Shown here: positions 13,882 through 25,252 of the stretch, one piece after another
Numbering within the stretch: position 1 is the first letter of the stretch
Layout of the letters: every line of letters begins with the position of its first letter
Translations under genes and position numbers: made by a program
Notes under the pieces: model-generated
What the model was told of the DNA's origin: nothing
The model's input: only the letters and a program-made list of their open reading frames with translations
The model's database searches: none
Assembly (NCBI RefSeq): GCF_026212465.1
Contig: NC_080051.1
Coordinates: 1,141,001 to 1,205,000, forward strand
DNA length: 64,000 nucleotides
Reading direction: 5' to 3'
From: Amaranthus tricolor
Taxonomy: Eukaryota; Streptophyta; Magnoliopsida; Caryophyllales; Amaranthaceae

Positions 13882-16800
13882 GAATGAACGATGAATAATG
13901 GACAAGGTTCAATGATCAATGAAGAATGAACGATGAAGAATGAACAAGGATTAATGGTCAATGACGAATGAACGATGAAGAATGAACAAGGATCAATGAT
14001 CAATGAAGAATGAACGATGAAGAATGAACAAGGATTAATGGTCAATGACGAATGAATGATGAAGAATGAACAAGGATCAATGATCAATGAAGAATGAACG
14101 ATGAAGAATGAACAAGGATCAATGATAAATGAAGAATGAACGATGAAGAATGAACAAGGATCAATGATAAATGAAGAATGAACGATGAAGAATGAATAAG
14201 GATCAATGATCAATGACGAATGAACGATGAAGAATGAACAAGGATCAATGATCAATGAAGAATGAAAGATGAAGAATGAACAAGGAGTAATGGTCAATGA
14301 CGAATGAACGATGAAGAATGAACAAGGATCAATGATCAATGACGAATGAACGAAGAAGAATGAACAAGGATCAATGATCAATGAAGAATGAACGATGAAG
14401 AATGAACAAGGATCAATGATCAATGAAGAATGAACGATGAAGAATGAACAAGGAACAATGATCAATGAAGAATGATCGATGAAGAATGAGCAAGGATTAA
14501 TGGTCAATGACGAATGAACGATGAAGAATTAACAAGGATCAATGCTCAATGAAGAATGAACGATGAAGAATGAACAAGGATCAATGATCAATGAAGAATG
14601 AACGATGAAGAATGAACAAGGATTAATGGTCAATGACGAATGAACGATGAAGAATGAACGAGGATCAATGATCAATGAAGAATGAACGATGAAGAATGAA
14701 CAAGGATTAATGGTCAATGACGAATGAACGATGAAGAATAAACAAGGATCAATGATCAATGACGAATGAACGATGAAGAATGAACAAGGATCAATGATCA
14801 ATGAAGAATGAACAAGGATCAATGGTCAATGACGAATGAACGATGAAGAATGAACAAGGATTAATGGTCAATGACGAATGAACGATGAAGAATGAACAAG
14901 GATCAATGATCAATGACGAATGAACGATGAAGAATGAACAAGGATCAATGATCAATGAAGAATGAACGATGAAGAATGAACAAGGAACAATGATCAATGA
15001 AGAATGATCGATGAAGAATGAGCAAGGATTAATGGTCAATGACGAATGAACGATGAAGAATGAACAAGGATCAATGCTCAATGAAGAATGAACGATGAAG
15101 AATGAACAAGGATCAATGATCAATGAAGAATGAAAGATGAAGAATGAACAAGGATTAATGGTCAATGACGAATGAACGATGAAGAATGAACGAGGATCAA
15201 TGATCAATGAAGAATGAACGATGAAGAATGAACAAGGATTAATGGTCAATGACGAATGAACGATGAAGAATAAACAAGGATCAATGATCAATGACGAATG
15301 AACGATGAAGAATGAACAAGGATCAATGATCAATGACGAATGAACGATGAAGAATGAACAAGGATCAATGATCAATGAAGAATGAACAAGGATCAATGAT
15401 CAAAGAAGAATGAACGATGAAGAATGAACAAGGATCAATGATCAATGAAGAATGAACGAAGAAGAATGAACAAGGATCAATGATCAATGAAGAATGAACA
15501 AGGATCAATGATCAAAGAAGAATGAACGATGAAGAATTAACAAGGATCAATGATCAATGAAGAATGAACGATGAAGAATGAACAAGGATTAATGGTCAAT
15601 GACGAATGAACGATGAAGAATGAACAAGGATCAATGATCAATGACGAATGAACGATGAAGAATGAACAAGGATCAATGATCAATGAAGAATGAACAAGGA
15701 TCAATGATCAAAGAAGAATGAACGATGAAGAATTAACAAGGATCAATGATCAATGAAGAATGAACGATGAAGAATGAACAAGGATTAATGGTCAATGACG
15801 AATGAACGATGAAGAATGAACAAGGATCAATGAAGAATGAACGATGAAGAATGAACAAGGATTAATGGTCAATGACAAATGAACGATGAAGAATGAACAA
15901 GGATCAATGATCAATGACGAATGAACGATGAAGAATGAACAAGGATCAATAATCAATGACGAATGAACGATGAAGAATGAACAAGGATCAATGATCAATG
16001 ACGAATGAACGATGAAGAATGAACAAGGATCAATGATCAATGACGAATGAACGATGAAGAATGAACAAGGATCAATGATCAATGAAGAATGAACAAGGAT
16101 CAATGATCAAAGAAGAACGAACGATGAAGAATGAACAAGGATCAATGATCAATGAAGAATGAACGATGAAGAATGAACAAGGATCAATGATCAATGAAGA
16201 ATGAACGATGAAGAATGAACAAGGATCAATTCTCAATGAAGAATGAACGATGAAGAATGAACAAGGATCAATTCTCAATGAAGAATGAACGATGAAGAAT
16301 GAACAAGGAACAATGATCAATGAAGAATGAACGATGAAGAATGAACAAGGATTAATGGTCAATGACGAATGAACGATGAAGAATGAACAAGGATCAATGA
16401 TCAATGAAGAATGAACGATGAAGAATGAACAAGGATCAATGATCAATGAAGAATGAACGACGAAGAATGAACAAGGATTAATGGTCAATGACGAATGAAC
16501 GATGAAGAATGAACAAGGATCAATGATCAATGAAGAATGAACGATGAAGAATGAACAAGGAGTAATGGTCAATGAATAATGAACGATGAAGAATGAACAA
16601 GGATCAATGATCAATGACTAATGAACGATGAAGAATGAACAAGGATCAATGATTAATGAAGAATGAACAAGGATCAATGATCAAAGAAGAATGAACGATG
16701 AAGAATGAACAAGGATCAATGATCAATGAAGAATGAACGATGAAGAATGAACAAGGAATAATGGTCAATGACGAATGAACGATGAAGAATGAACAAGGAT

Positions 16801-19800
16801 CAATGATCAATGACGAATGAACGATGAAGAATGAACAAGGATCAATGATCAATGAAGAATGAACGATGAAGAATGAACAAGAAGTAATGGTCAATGACGA
16901 ATGAACGATAAAGAATGAACAAGGATCAATGATCAATGAGTAATGAACGATGAAGAATGAACAAAGATCAATGATTAATGAAGAATGAACAAGGATCAAT
17001 GATCAAAGAAGAATGAACGATGAAGAATGAACAAGGATCAATGATCAATGAAGAATGAACGATGAAGAATGAACAAGGAATAATGGTCAATGACGAATGA
17101 ACGATGAAGAATGAACAAGGATCAATGATCAATGACGAATGAACGATGAAGAATGAACAAGGATCAATGATCAATGAAGAATGAACAAGGATCAATGATC
17201 AAAGAAGAATGAACGATGAAGAATGAACAAGGATCAATGATCAATGAAGAATGAACGATGAAGAATGAACAAGGATTAATGGTCAATGACGAATGAACGA
17301 TGAAGAATGAACAAGGATCAATGATCAATGAAGAATGAACGATGAAGAATGAACAAGGATTAATGGTCAATGACGAATGAATGATGAAGAATGAACAAGG
17401 ATCAATGATCAATGACGAATGAACGATGAAGAATGAACAAGGATCAATGATCAATGACGAATAAACGATGAAGAATGAACAAGGATCAATGATCAATGAA
17501 GAATGAACGATGAAGAATGAACAAGGAGTAATGGTCAATGACGAATGAACGATGAAGAATGAACAAGGATCAATGATCAATGACTAATGAACGATGAAGA
17601 ATGAACAAGGATCAATGAATAATGAAGAATGAACAAGGATCAATGATCAAAGAAGAATGAACGATGAAGAATGAACAAGGATCAATGATCAATGAAGAAT
17701 GAACGATGAAGAATGAACAAGGAGTAATGGTCAATGACGAATGAACGATGAAGAATGAACAAGGATCAATGATCAATGACAAATGAACGATGAAGAATGA
17801 ACAAGGATCAATGATCAATGAAGAATGAACAAGGATCAATGATCAAAGAAGAATGAACGATGAAGAATGAACAAGGATCAATGATCAATGAAGAATGAAC
17901 GATGAAGAATGAACAAGGATTAATGGTCAATGACGAATGAACGATGAAGAATGAACAAGGATCAATGATCAATGACGAATGAACGATGAAGAATGAACAA
18001 GGATCAATGATCAATGACGAATGAACGATGAAGAATGAACAAGGATCAATGATCAATGAAGAATGAACAAGGATCAATGATCAAAGAAGAATGAACGATG
18101 AAGAATGAACAAGGTTCAATGATCAATGAAGAATGAACGATGAAGAATGAACAAGGATTAATGGTCAATGACGAATGAACGATGAAGAATGAACAAGGAT
18201 CAATGATCAATGAAGAATGAACGATGAAGAATGAACAAGGATTAATGGTCAATGACGAATGAATGATGAAGAATGAACAAGGATCAATGATCAATGAAGA
18301 ATGAACGATGAAGAATGAACAAGGATCAATGATAAATGAAGAATGAACGATGAAGAATGAATAAGGATCAATGATCAATGACGAATGAACGATGAAGAAT
18401 GAACAAGGATCAATGATCAATGAAGAATGAAAGATGAAGAATGAACAAGGAGTAATGGTCAATGACGAATGAACGATGAAGAATGAACAAGGATCAATGA
18501 TCAATGAGGAATGAACGAAGAAGAATGAACAAGGATCAATGATCAATGAAGAATGAACGATGAAGAATGAACAAGGATCAATGATCAATGAAGAATGAAC
18601 GATGAAGAATGAACAAGGAACAATGCTAAATGAAGAATGAACGATGAAGAATGAACAAGGATCAATGATCAATGAAGAATGAACGATGAAGAATGAACAA
18701 GGATTAATGGTCAATGACGAATGAACGATGAAGAATGAACGAGGATCAATGATCAATGAAGAATGAACGATGAAGAATGAACAAGGATTAATGGTCAATG
18801 ACGAATGAACGATGAAGAATAAACAAGGATCAATGATCAATGACGAATGAACGATGAAGAATGAACAAGGATCAATGATCAATGACGAATGAACGATGAA
18901 GAATGAACAAGGATCAATGATCAATGACGAATGAACGATGAAGAATGAACAAGGATCAATGATCAATGAAGAATGAACAAGGATCAATGATCAAAGAAGA
19001 ATGAACGATGAAGAATTAACAAGGATCAATGATCAATGAAGAATGAACGATGAAGAATGAACAAGGATTAATGGTCAATGACGAATGAACGATGAAGAAT
19101 GAACAAGGATCAATGAAGAATGAACGATGAAGAATGAACAAGGATTAATGGTCAATGACAAATGAACGATGAAGAATGAACAAGGATCAATGATCAATGA
19201 CGAATGAACGATGAAGAATGAACAAGGATCAATAATCAATGACGAATAAACGATGAAGAATGAACAAGGATCAATGATCAATGACGAATGAACGATGAAG
19301 AATGAACAAGGATCAATGATCAATGACGAATGAACGATGAAGAATGAACAAGGATCAATGATCAATGAAGAATGAACAAGGATCAATGATCAAAGAAGAA
19401 TGAACGATGAAGAATGAACAAGGATCAATGATCAATGAAGAATGAACGATGAAGAATGAACAAGGATCAATGATCAATGAAGAATGAACGATGAAGAATG
19501 AACAAGGATCAATTCTCAATGAAGAATGAACGATGAAGAATGAACAAGGATCAATTCTCAATGAAGAATGAACGATGAAGAATGAACAAGGAACAATGAT
19601 CAATGAAGAATGAACGATGAAGAATGAACAAGGATTAATGGTCAATGACGAATGAACGATGAAGAATGAACAAGGATCAATGATCAATGAAGAATGAACG
19701 ATGAAGAATGAACAAGGATCAATGATCAATGAAGAATGAACGACGAAGAATGAACAAGGATTAATGGTCAATGACGAATGAACGATGAAGAATGAACAAG

Positions 19801-21454
19801 GATCAATGATCAATGACGAATGAACGATGAAGAATGAACAAGGATCAATGATCAATGAAGAATGAACGATGAAGAATGAACAAGGAGTAATGGTCAATGA
19901 CGAATGAACGATGAAGAATGAACAAGGATCAATGATCAATGAAGAATGAACGATGAAGAATGAACAAGGAGTAATGGTCAATGAATAATGAACGATGAAG
20001 AATGAACAAGGATCAATGATCAATGACTAATGAACGATGAAGAATGAACAAGGATCAATGATTAATGAAGAATGAACAAGGATCAATGATCAAAGAAGAA
20101 TGAACGATGAAGAATGAACAAGGATCAATGATCAATGAAGAATGAACGATGAAGAATGAACAAGGAATAATGGTCAATGACGAATGAACGATGAAGAATG
20201 AACAAGGATCAATGATCAATGACGAATGAACGATGAAGAATGAACAAGGATCAATGATCAATGAAGAATGAACGATGAAGAATGAACAAGAAGTAATGGT
20301 CAATGACGAATGAACGGTAAAGAATGAACAAGGATCATTGATCAATGAGTAATGAACGATGAAGAATGAACAAAGATCAATGATTAATGAAGAATGAACA
20401 AGGATCAATGATCAAAGAAGAATGAACGATGAAGAATGAACAAGGATCAATGATCAATGAAGAATGAACGATGAAGAATGAACAAGGAATAATGGTCAAT
20501 GACGAATGAACGATGAAGAATGAACAAGGATCAATGATCAATGACGAATGAACGATGAAGAATGAACAAGGATCAATGATCAATGAAGAATGAACAAGGA
20601 TCAATGATCAAAGAAGAATGAACGATGAAGAATGAACAAGGATCAATGATCAATGAAGAATGAACGATGAAGAATGAACAAGGATTAATGGTCAATGACG
20701 AATGAACGATGAAGAATGAACAAGGATCAATGATCAATGAAGAATGAACGATGAAGAATGAACAAGGATTAATGGTCAATGACGAATGAATGATGAAGAA
20801 TGAACAAGGATCAATGATCAATGACGAATGAACGATGAAGAATGAACAAGGATCAATGATCAATGACGAATAAACGATGAAGAATGAACAAGGATCAATG
20901 ATCAATGAAGAATGAACGATGAAGAATGAACAAGGAGTAATGGTCAATGACGAATGAACGATGAAGAATGAACAAGGATCAATGATCAATGACTAATGAA
21001 CGATGAAGAATGAACAAGGATCAATGATTAATGAAGAATGAACAAGGATCAATGATCAAAGAAGAATGAACGATGAAGAATGAACAAGGATCAATGATCA
21101 ATGAAGAATGAACGATGAAGAATGAACAAGGAGTAATGGTCAATGACGAATGAACGATGAAGAATGAACAAGGATCAATGATCAATGACAAATGAACGAT
21201 GAAGAATGAACAAGGATCAATGATCAATGAAGAATGAACAAGGATCAATGATCAAAGAAGAATGAACGATGAAGAATGAACAAGGATCAATGATCAATGA
21301 AGAATGAACGATGAAGAATGAACAAGGATTAATGGTCAATGACGAATGAACGATGAAGAATGAACAAGGATCAATGATCAATGACGAATGAACGATGAAG
21401 AATGAACAAGGATCAATGATCAATGACGAATGAACGATGAAGAATGAACAAGGA

Positions 21455-22982
21455 TCAATGATCAATGAAGAATGAACAAGGATCAATGATCAAAGAAGAA
21501 TGAACGATGAAGAATGAACAAGGTTCAATGATCAATGAAGAATGAACGATGAAGAATGAACAAGGATTAATGGTCAATGACGAATGAACGATGAAGAATG
21601 AACAAGGATCAATGATCAATGAAGAATGAACGATGAAGAATGAACAAGGATTAATGGTCAATGACGAATGAATGATGAAGAATGAACAAGGATCAATGAT
21701 CAATGAAGAATGAACGATGAAGAATGAACAAGGATCAATGATAAATGAAGAATGAACGATGAAGAATGAATAAGGATCAATGATCAATGACGAATGAACG
21801 ATGAAGAATGAACAAGGATCAATGATCAATGAAGAATGAAAGATGAAGAATGAACAAGGAGTAATGGTCAATGACGAATGAACGATGAAGAATGAACAAG
21901 GATCAATGATCAATGACGAATGAACGATGAAGAATGAACAAGGATCAATGATCAATGAAGAATGAACAAGGATCAATAATCAAAGAAGAATGAACGATGA
22001 AGAATGAACAAGGTTCAATGATCAATGAAGAATGAACGATGAAGAATGAACACGGATTAATGGTCAATGACGAATGAACGATGAAGAATGAACAAGGATC
22101 AATGATCAATGAAGAATGAACGATGAAGAATGAACAAGGATTAATGGTCAATGACGAATGAATGATGAAGAATGAACAAGGATCAATGATCAATGAAGAA
22201 TGAACGATGAAGAATGAACAAGGATCAATGATAAATGAAGAATGAACGATGAAGAATGAATAAGGATCAATGATCAATGACGAATGAACGATGAAGAATG
22301 AACAAGGATCAATGATCAATGAAGAATGAAAGATGAAGAATGAACAAGGAGTAATGGTCAATGACGAATGAACGATGAAGAATGAACAAGGATCAATGAT
22401 CAATGACGAATGAACGATGAAGAATGAACAAGGATCAATGATCAATGAAGAATGAACAAGGATCAATGATCAAAGAAGAATGAACGATGAAGAATGAACA
22501 TGGTTCAATGATCAATGAAGAATGAACGATGAAGAATGAACAAGGATTAATGGTCAATGACGAATGAACGATGAAGAATGAACAAGGATCAATGATCAAT
22601 GAAGAATGAACGATGAAGAATGAACAAGGATTAATGGTCAATGACGAATGAATGATGAAGAATGAACAAGGATCAATGATCAATGAAGAATGAACGATGA
22701 AGAATGAACAAGGATCAATGATAAATGAAGAATGAACGATGAAGAATGAATAAGGATCAATGATCAATGACGAATGAACGATGAAGAATGAACAAGGATC
22801 AATGATCAATGAAGAATGAAAGATGAAGAATGAACAAGGAGTAATGGTCAATGACGAATGAACGATGAAGAATGAACAAGGATCAATGATCAATGACGAA
22901 TGAACGAAGAAGAATGAACAAGGATCAATGATCAATGAAGAATGAACGATGAAGAATGAACAAGGATCAATGATCAATGAAG
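21455..22982 (+). repeat. Triplicated 490-bp block next to the insertion
   Basis: Short units at 21455, 21945 and 22435 are exactly 490 bp apart (11 full monomers plus one 28-bp unit). The first two blocks carry the same ordered monomer variants and differ at only a few bases, for example GATCAATAATC near 21975 and GAACACGG near 22052. The third is entered by the retrotransposon 548 bp after its start. This is a local amplification within the larger repeat. Confidence 0.85.
22978..22982. repeat. Target site duplication, left copy
   Basis: TGAAG immediately precedes the LTR terminal TG and is repeated directly after the terminal CA of the other LTR. Five bases is the usual copia duplication. 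TGAAG is common in the satellite, but joining the flanks after removing one copy gives an exact 42-bp monomer, which supports the boundary. Confidence 0.95.
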
Positions 22983-23562
22983 TGTTGATTCAATTAGGAA
23001 CGGGAACAGCAACAAGAGGGGGGGTGAATTGTTGTTGTTGCAAGTTTAAGCGATTGTGCCCTGTTTTTGCGGAATTATTCAAAATAAATAAAGCTTAAAC
23101 TAAGAGCAAAATATTAAGAGAGACACACAATTTTTACGTGGAAACCTTTTGGGCCTAAACAAAAGGAAAAACCATGACCACTTGGGATTTTCAAAAACTC
23201 CACTATGTTTAAGGCAATTAGTTACAATCACAATAAACACCTTGCTTCACTCGAAGCGTAACACCTAGGCCGACTCCTCTTCTCTCTAATTGCTTTACTC
23301 CAAGCAACAAACTTAGCTTCTCTTCAAGCTAATCCTCTCTAGCTTCACTCAAAGCTATCTAATTTCCCCCTTAGACTCACCCGAGTCTAATTACATAAAC
23401 TCTCAAAAACCCTTACAAAAAGGATAGAAATTCTCTAAAATAAATCAAAGAGTTGCATCAAGAAAATATTATAAATTGATTGGCAATTTTAAGAACAAAA
23501 TATTTCTTGTAAAATCCAACAAAAACGTATGAAAAACACTTAAGCACAAAACGTTGGATTAC

Positions 23563-23567
<5 letters not shown>

Positions 23568-23621
<54 letters not shown>

Positions 23622-23623
23622 AA
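23568..23623 (+). repeat. T47-A9 homopolymer tract in 3' LTR
   Basis: A run of 47 T followed by 9 A on the plus strand. The 5' LTR has T41 and A10 at 32922-32972. In the sense direction it is a long A-tract just downstream of the TATA candidate. Length differences are expected from slippage or sequencing error and were left out of the age estimate. Confidence 0.9.
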
Positions 23624-23784
23624 CCGGAATTATCTTGCAATTTATAGAAAATAATATTCCTAAGAAAGTGGAATAATCCAATCCATCATCCCACTATCAA
23701 GAGATCATGGGAGTAATGTGGATTAAGCAAACACACGGTTATTTCCATAAGATTTGATTAAGTCAAATCACACGTGTACATAAA

Positions 23785-23820
23785 CAATAACCGCTGTTCC
23801 CTTAATAACCGCTGTTCCCT
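23785..23820 (-). repeat. 18-bp tandem duplication carrying the CTGTTCC motif in U3
   Basis: AATAACCGCTGTTCCCT occurs twice with an 18-bp period on the plus strand, with the same pair in the 5' LTR at about 33134-33169. It lies upstream of the TATA candidate in the sense direction. Duplicated short motifs at this position are typical of LTR enhancers; that role here is inference. Confidence 0.7.
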
Positions 23821-24436
23821 AAAGTAGCAGTTTCTTCAGTAGTAATTCCTGTTCCCCAAATTAATGGCTGGAACTTCATGCTATATTTAGAAAACGGTTA
23901 ATCTTAGTGGGAATGATTGTTTGCTAATTTTTAGGAATAAAGACCGGCTGAAAAGATTTGCTAAGACCAATTCAAAGTTAGTTAATTCTATTTTTAACAA
24001 ATCCATGATTTACTAAAAATAGATCCTAAAATAAAGGATCTTAACGAATTAAAACGTGAATCCATTTTATTCAATAAAAACGATTTGCCAATTAACTTAA
24101 ATAAATTTTTACTGCAACAATTTAATTTAAAATACATTAACTAAAAATAATAATTAAAATATGATAACCAGAATTTTTAGTCAACGTAGTCAACCTTCTG
24201 CTCAGGAACAGTGTGCTGTCTCCAGACTTCAGTTTAGCTAGAACATCCAACTTGGGAACAGTAGACCTGCTGTCTCCATTTTACATCCCAAGCGATATAC
24301 TTCTCCTAACATCAATTGAAACCTTTTGACATGTACGTTTCCATAAGCTAAGGCATAGGTACTATCAACGATCATAATCATAATCGGATATCAACCTGCA
24401 CAATCTCTAAAAACATGTTCGCTTAAATAAAGTGTA

Positions 24437-24488
24437 GTCATCATCAAAACTCAAGAGGTCCAACAAATTCCCCCTTTTTGATGATGAC
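24437..24488. repeat. 13-bp inverted repeat framing the PPT/LTR boundary
   Basis: GTCATCATCAAAA at 24437-24449 and its perfect reverse complement at 24476-24488 are separated by 26 bases that contain the LTR end and the G-run of the PPT. In sense RNA this could fold into a stem-loop with the boundary in the loop. One arm is inside the LTR and is therefore also present in the 5' LTR. Confidence 0.85.
24466..24480 (-). promoter_or_regulatory. Polypurine tract (plus-strand primer)
   Basis: Sense CAAAAAGGGGGAATT abuts the 3' LTR TG. The purine run directly upstream of the LTR is the expected plus-strand DNA priming site. It sits inside the loop and arm of a 13-bp inverted repeat. Confidence 0.93.
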
Positions 24489-24785
24489 AAACTTTTCAAA
24501 CAAACTTAAAAACAAAAATAGAGTAAACCAATGTTGAAGAGTATGTTAGAGATCAAAACAACTCTACATTACTTAGTAAATTAACTCGTGACAATATAAT
24601 TTACCAAGCATACATTAAAAACAAATTACTCTATTAATTAGAATTGCTTAAAATAACTTAAGCATAATCAAAATATCGGAAGAACTTTTATAACTTAAGA
24701 TTTCAAATAAAACTAAAACAAAACAAATCTTACCAAACAAAACTTAAAGCACTGTAAGAACTTTTATCATAGCATTCAAGTAATC

Positions 24786-24896
24786 ATCAGAGCATATAAA
24801 TCATAACAATCAAAGTATGTATCTCGGTATGTATATCAGAGCTAAACTGAGCTAAACTTATTAATCATCAGAGCATCAGAGCATGAATATCAGAGC
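24786..24896 (+). repeat. Cluster of five ATCAGAGC repeats
   Basis: Plus-strand ATCAGAGC occurs at 24786-24793, 24835-24842, 24867-24874, 24875-24882 and 24889-24896; the second and fifth are preceded by T. A degenerate copy (TATCAGAC) is near 24934. On the element's sense strand these read GCTCTGAT, complementary to TATCAGAGC in the PBS. Confidence 0.8.
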
Positions 24897-24978
24897 ATAG
24901 CCACAGTTCCTAATGTTCAACAGAATAAATGTATATCAGACTAAGCATACTCAAGCATTATTTAAGTTTGTGCCAAAT

Positions 24979-24993
24979 ATTCCCCCTTTTGAC
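24979..24993 (-). promoter_or_regulatory. Second PPT-like copy
   Basis: Sense GTCAAAAGGGGGAAT, nearly the same as the LTR-adjacent PPT, about 500 bp further upstream. The flanks also resemble the primary site (ATGATGTC before, ATTTGG after). Repeated PPTs upstream of the 3' LTR have been described for Sireviruses. Whether this one primes synthesis is unknown. Confidence 0.65.
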
Positions 24994-25252
24994 ATCATTC
25001 AAAAAGAAGATAAGCAATCAAACCACAGCACTAAACATATAGTTATAGTCAAAGAGAGAATAAGGATGCACAAATTAAAAAGCAATAACAATGAATGCAA
25101 GCATGATAAGCAAAGATTAACCAACCTAACATAGTAGCAGCATAAAAAGGTTCAATGTTAACAATGTTAAAGATTTGTACCCCAGCTGGTACCAAAAGAA
25201 AGAAATTGTTTAAAGACAGAGACAGCAGCAATGAAAAATATAAAAAGGGAAA

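Larger units (their letters stand above)
1..22982 (+). repeat. 42-bp satellite array, left block
   Basis: Continuous head-to-tail array that begins before the window. The monomer is six heptamers built from four types: GATCAAT twice, then GAAGAAT, GAACGAT, GAAGAAT and GAACAAG. It can also be read as three related 14-mers. Composition is about 50% A, 24% G, 17% T and 10% C on this strand. Common variants change the first heptamers (GATTAAT-GGTCAAT, GAACAAT, GAGTAAT, GAATAAT) or GAAGAAT to GACGAAT. Shortened 28-bp units lacking one 14-mer recur at set spacings and define higher-order repeats. I see no inverted monomers and no unrelated sequence inside the block. No short unit is visible from the window start to about 1216. 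Centromeric or other heterochromatic location is plausible but not shown by the sequence. Confidence 0.98.
15792..22982 (+). repeat. ~3.4-kb higher-order repeat, copies interrupted by the retrotransposon
   Basis: The landmark series 322, 196, 448, 196, 238 bp beginning at 16646 recurs at 20055, an offset of 3409 bp. A flanking 35-bp-unit block recurs at 15792 and 19075, an offset of 3283 bp; the difference is a three-monomer (126-bp) indel. A later copy starts around 21021, is cut by the insertion at 22983 and continues at 33815. Once the element and one target duplication are removed, the 20055 landmark recurs 4375 bp on. That equals 3409 plus two extra 490-bp blocks minus one 14-mer. Confidence 0.8.
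22983..24465 (-). repeat. 3' LTR (1483 bp)
   Basis: This is downstream in the sense direction, preceded by the PPT at 24466-24480 and followed by the target duplication. It aligns end to end with the 5' LTR with substitutions at 23175, 23935 and 24218 and a longer T-run (23568-23614). The TATA candidate is at 23640-23646. In sense order the heptamer GGAACAG/CTGTTCC occurs at 24255-24261, 24205-24211, 23849-23855, 23812-23818, 23794-23800 and 23003-23009. Confidence 0.97.
24466..25252 (-). other. Noncoding 3' region between ORF3 and 3' LTR
   Basis: This is 787 bp of AT-rich sequence without a credible gene; the short frames on either strand are under 75 codons and unsupported. It holds the PPT beside the LTR, a second PPT-like copy at 24979-24993, and a cluster of ATCAGAGC words at 24786-24896. 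A long, motif-rich region upstream of the 3' LTR is characteristic of Sireviruses. Confidence 0.8.

Noticed and set aside
1..22982. CRISPR-like array
   Set aside because: There are no unique spacers; the whole period repeats, and the context is plant.
1..22982. Telomeric or interstitial telomere repeat because of the 7-bp unit
   Set aside because: No heptamer resembles TTTAGGG or its complement; only the unit length agrees.
23458..23640. Lys-run ORFs in the LTRs (also 32812-33030)
   Set aside because: They are translations of the A-tract and differ between LTRs only through homopolymer length.
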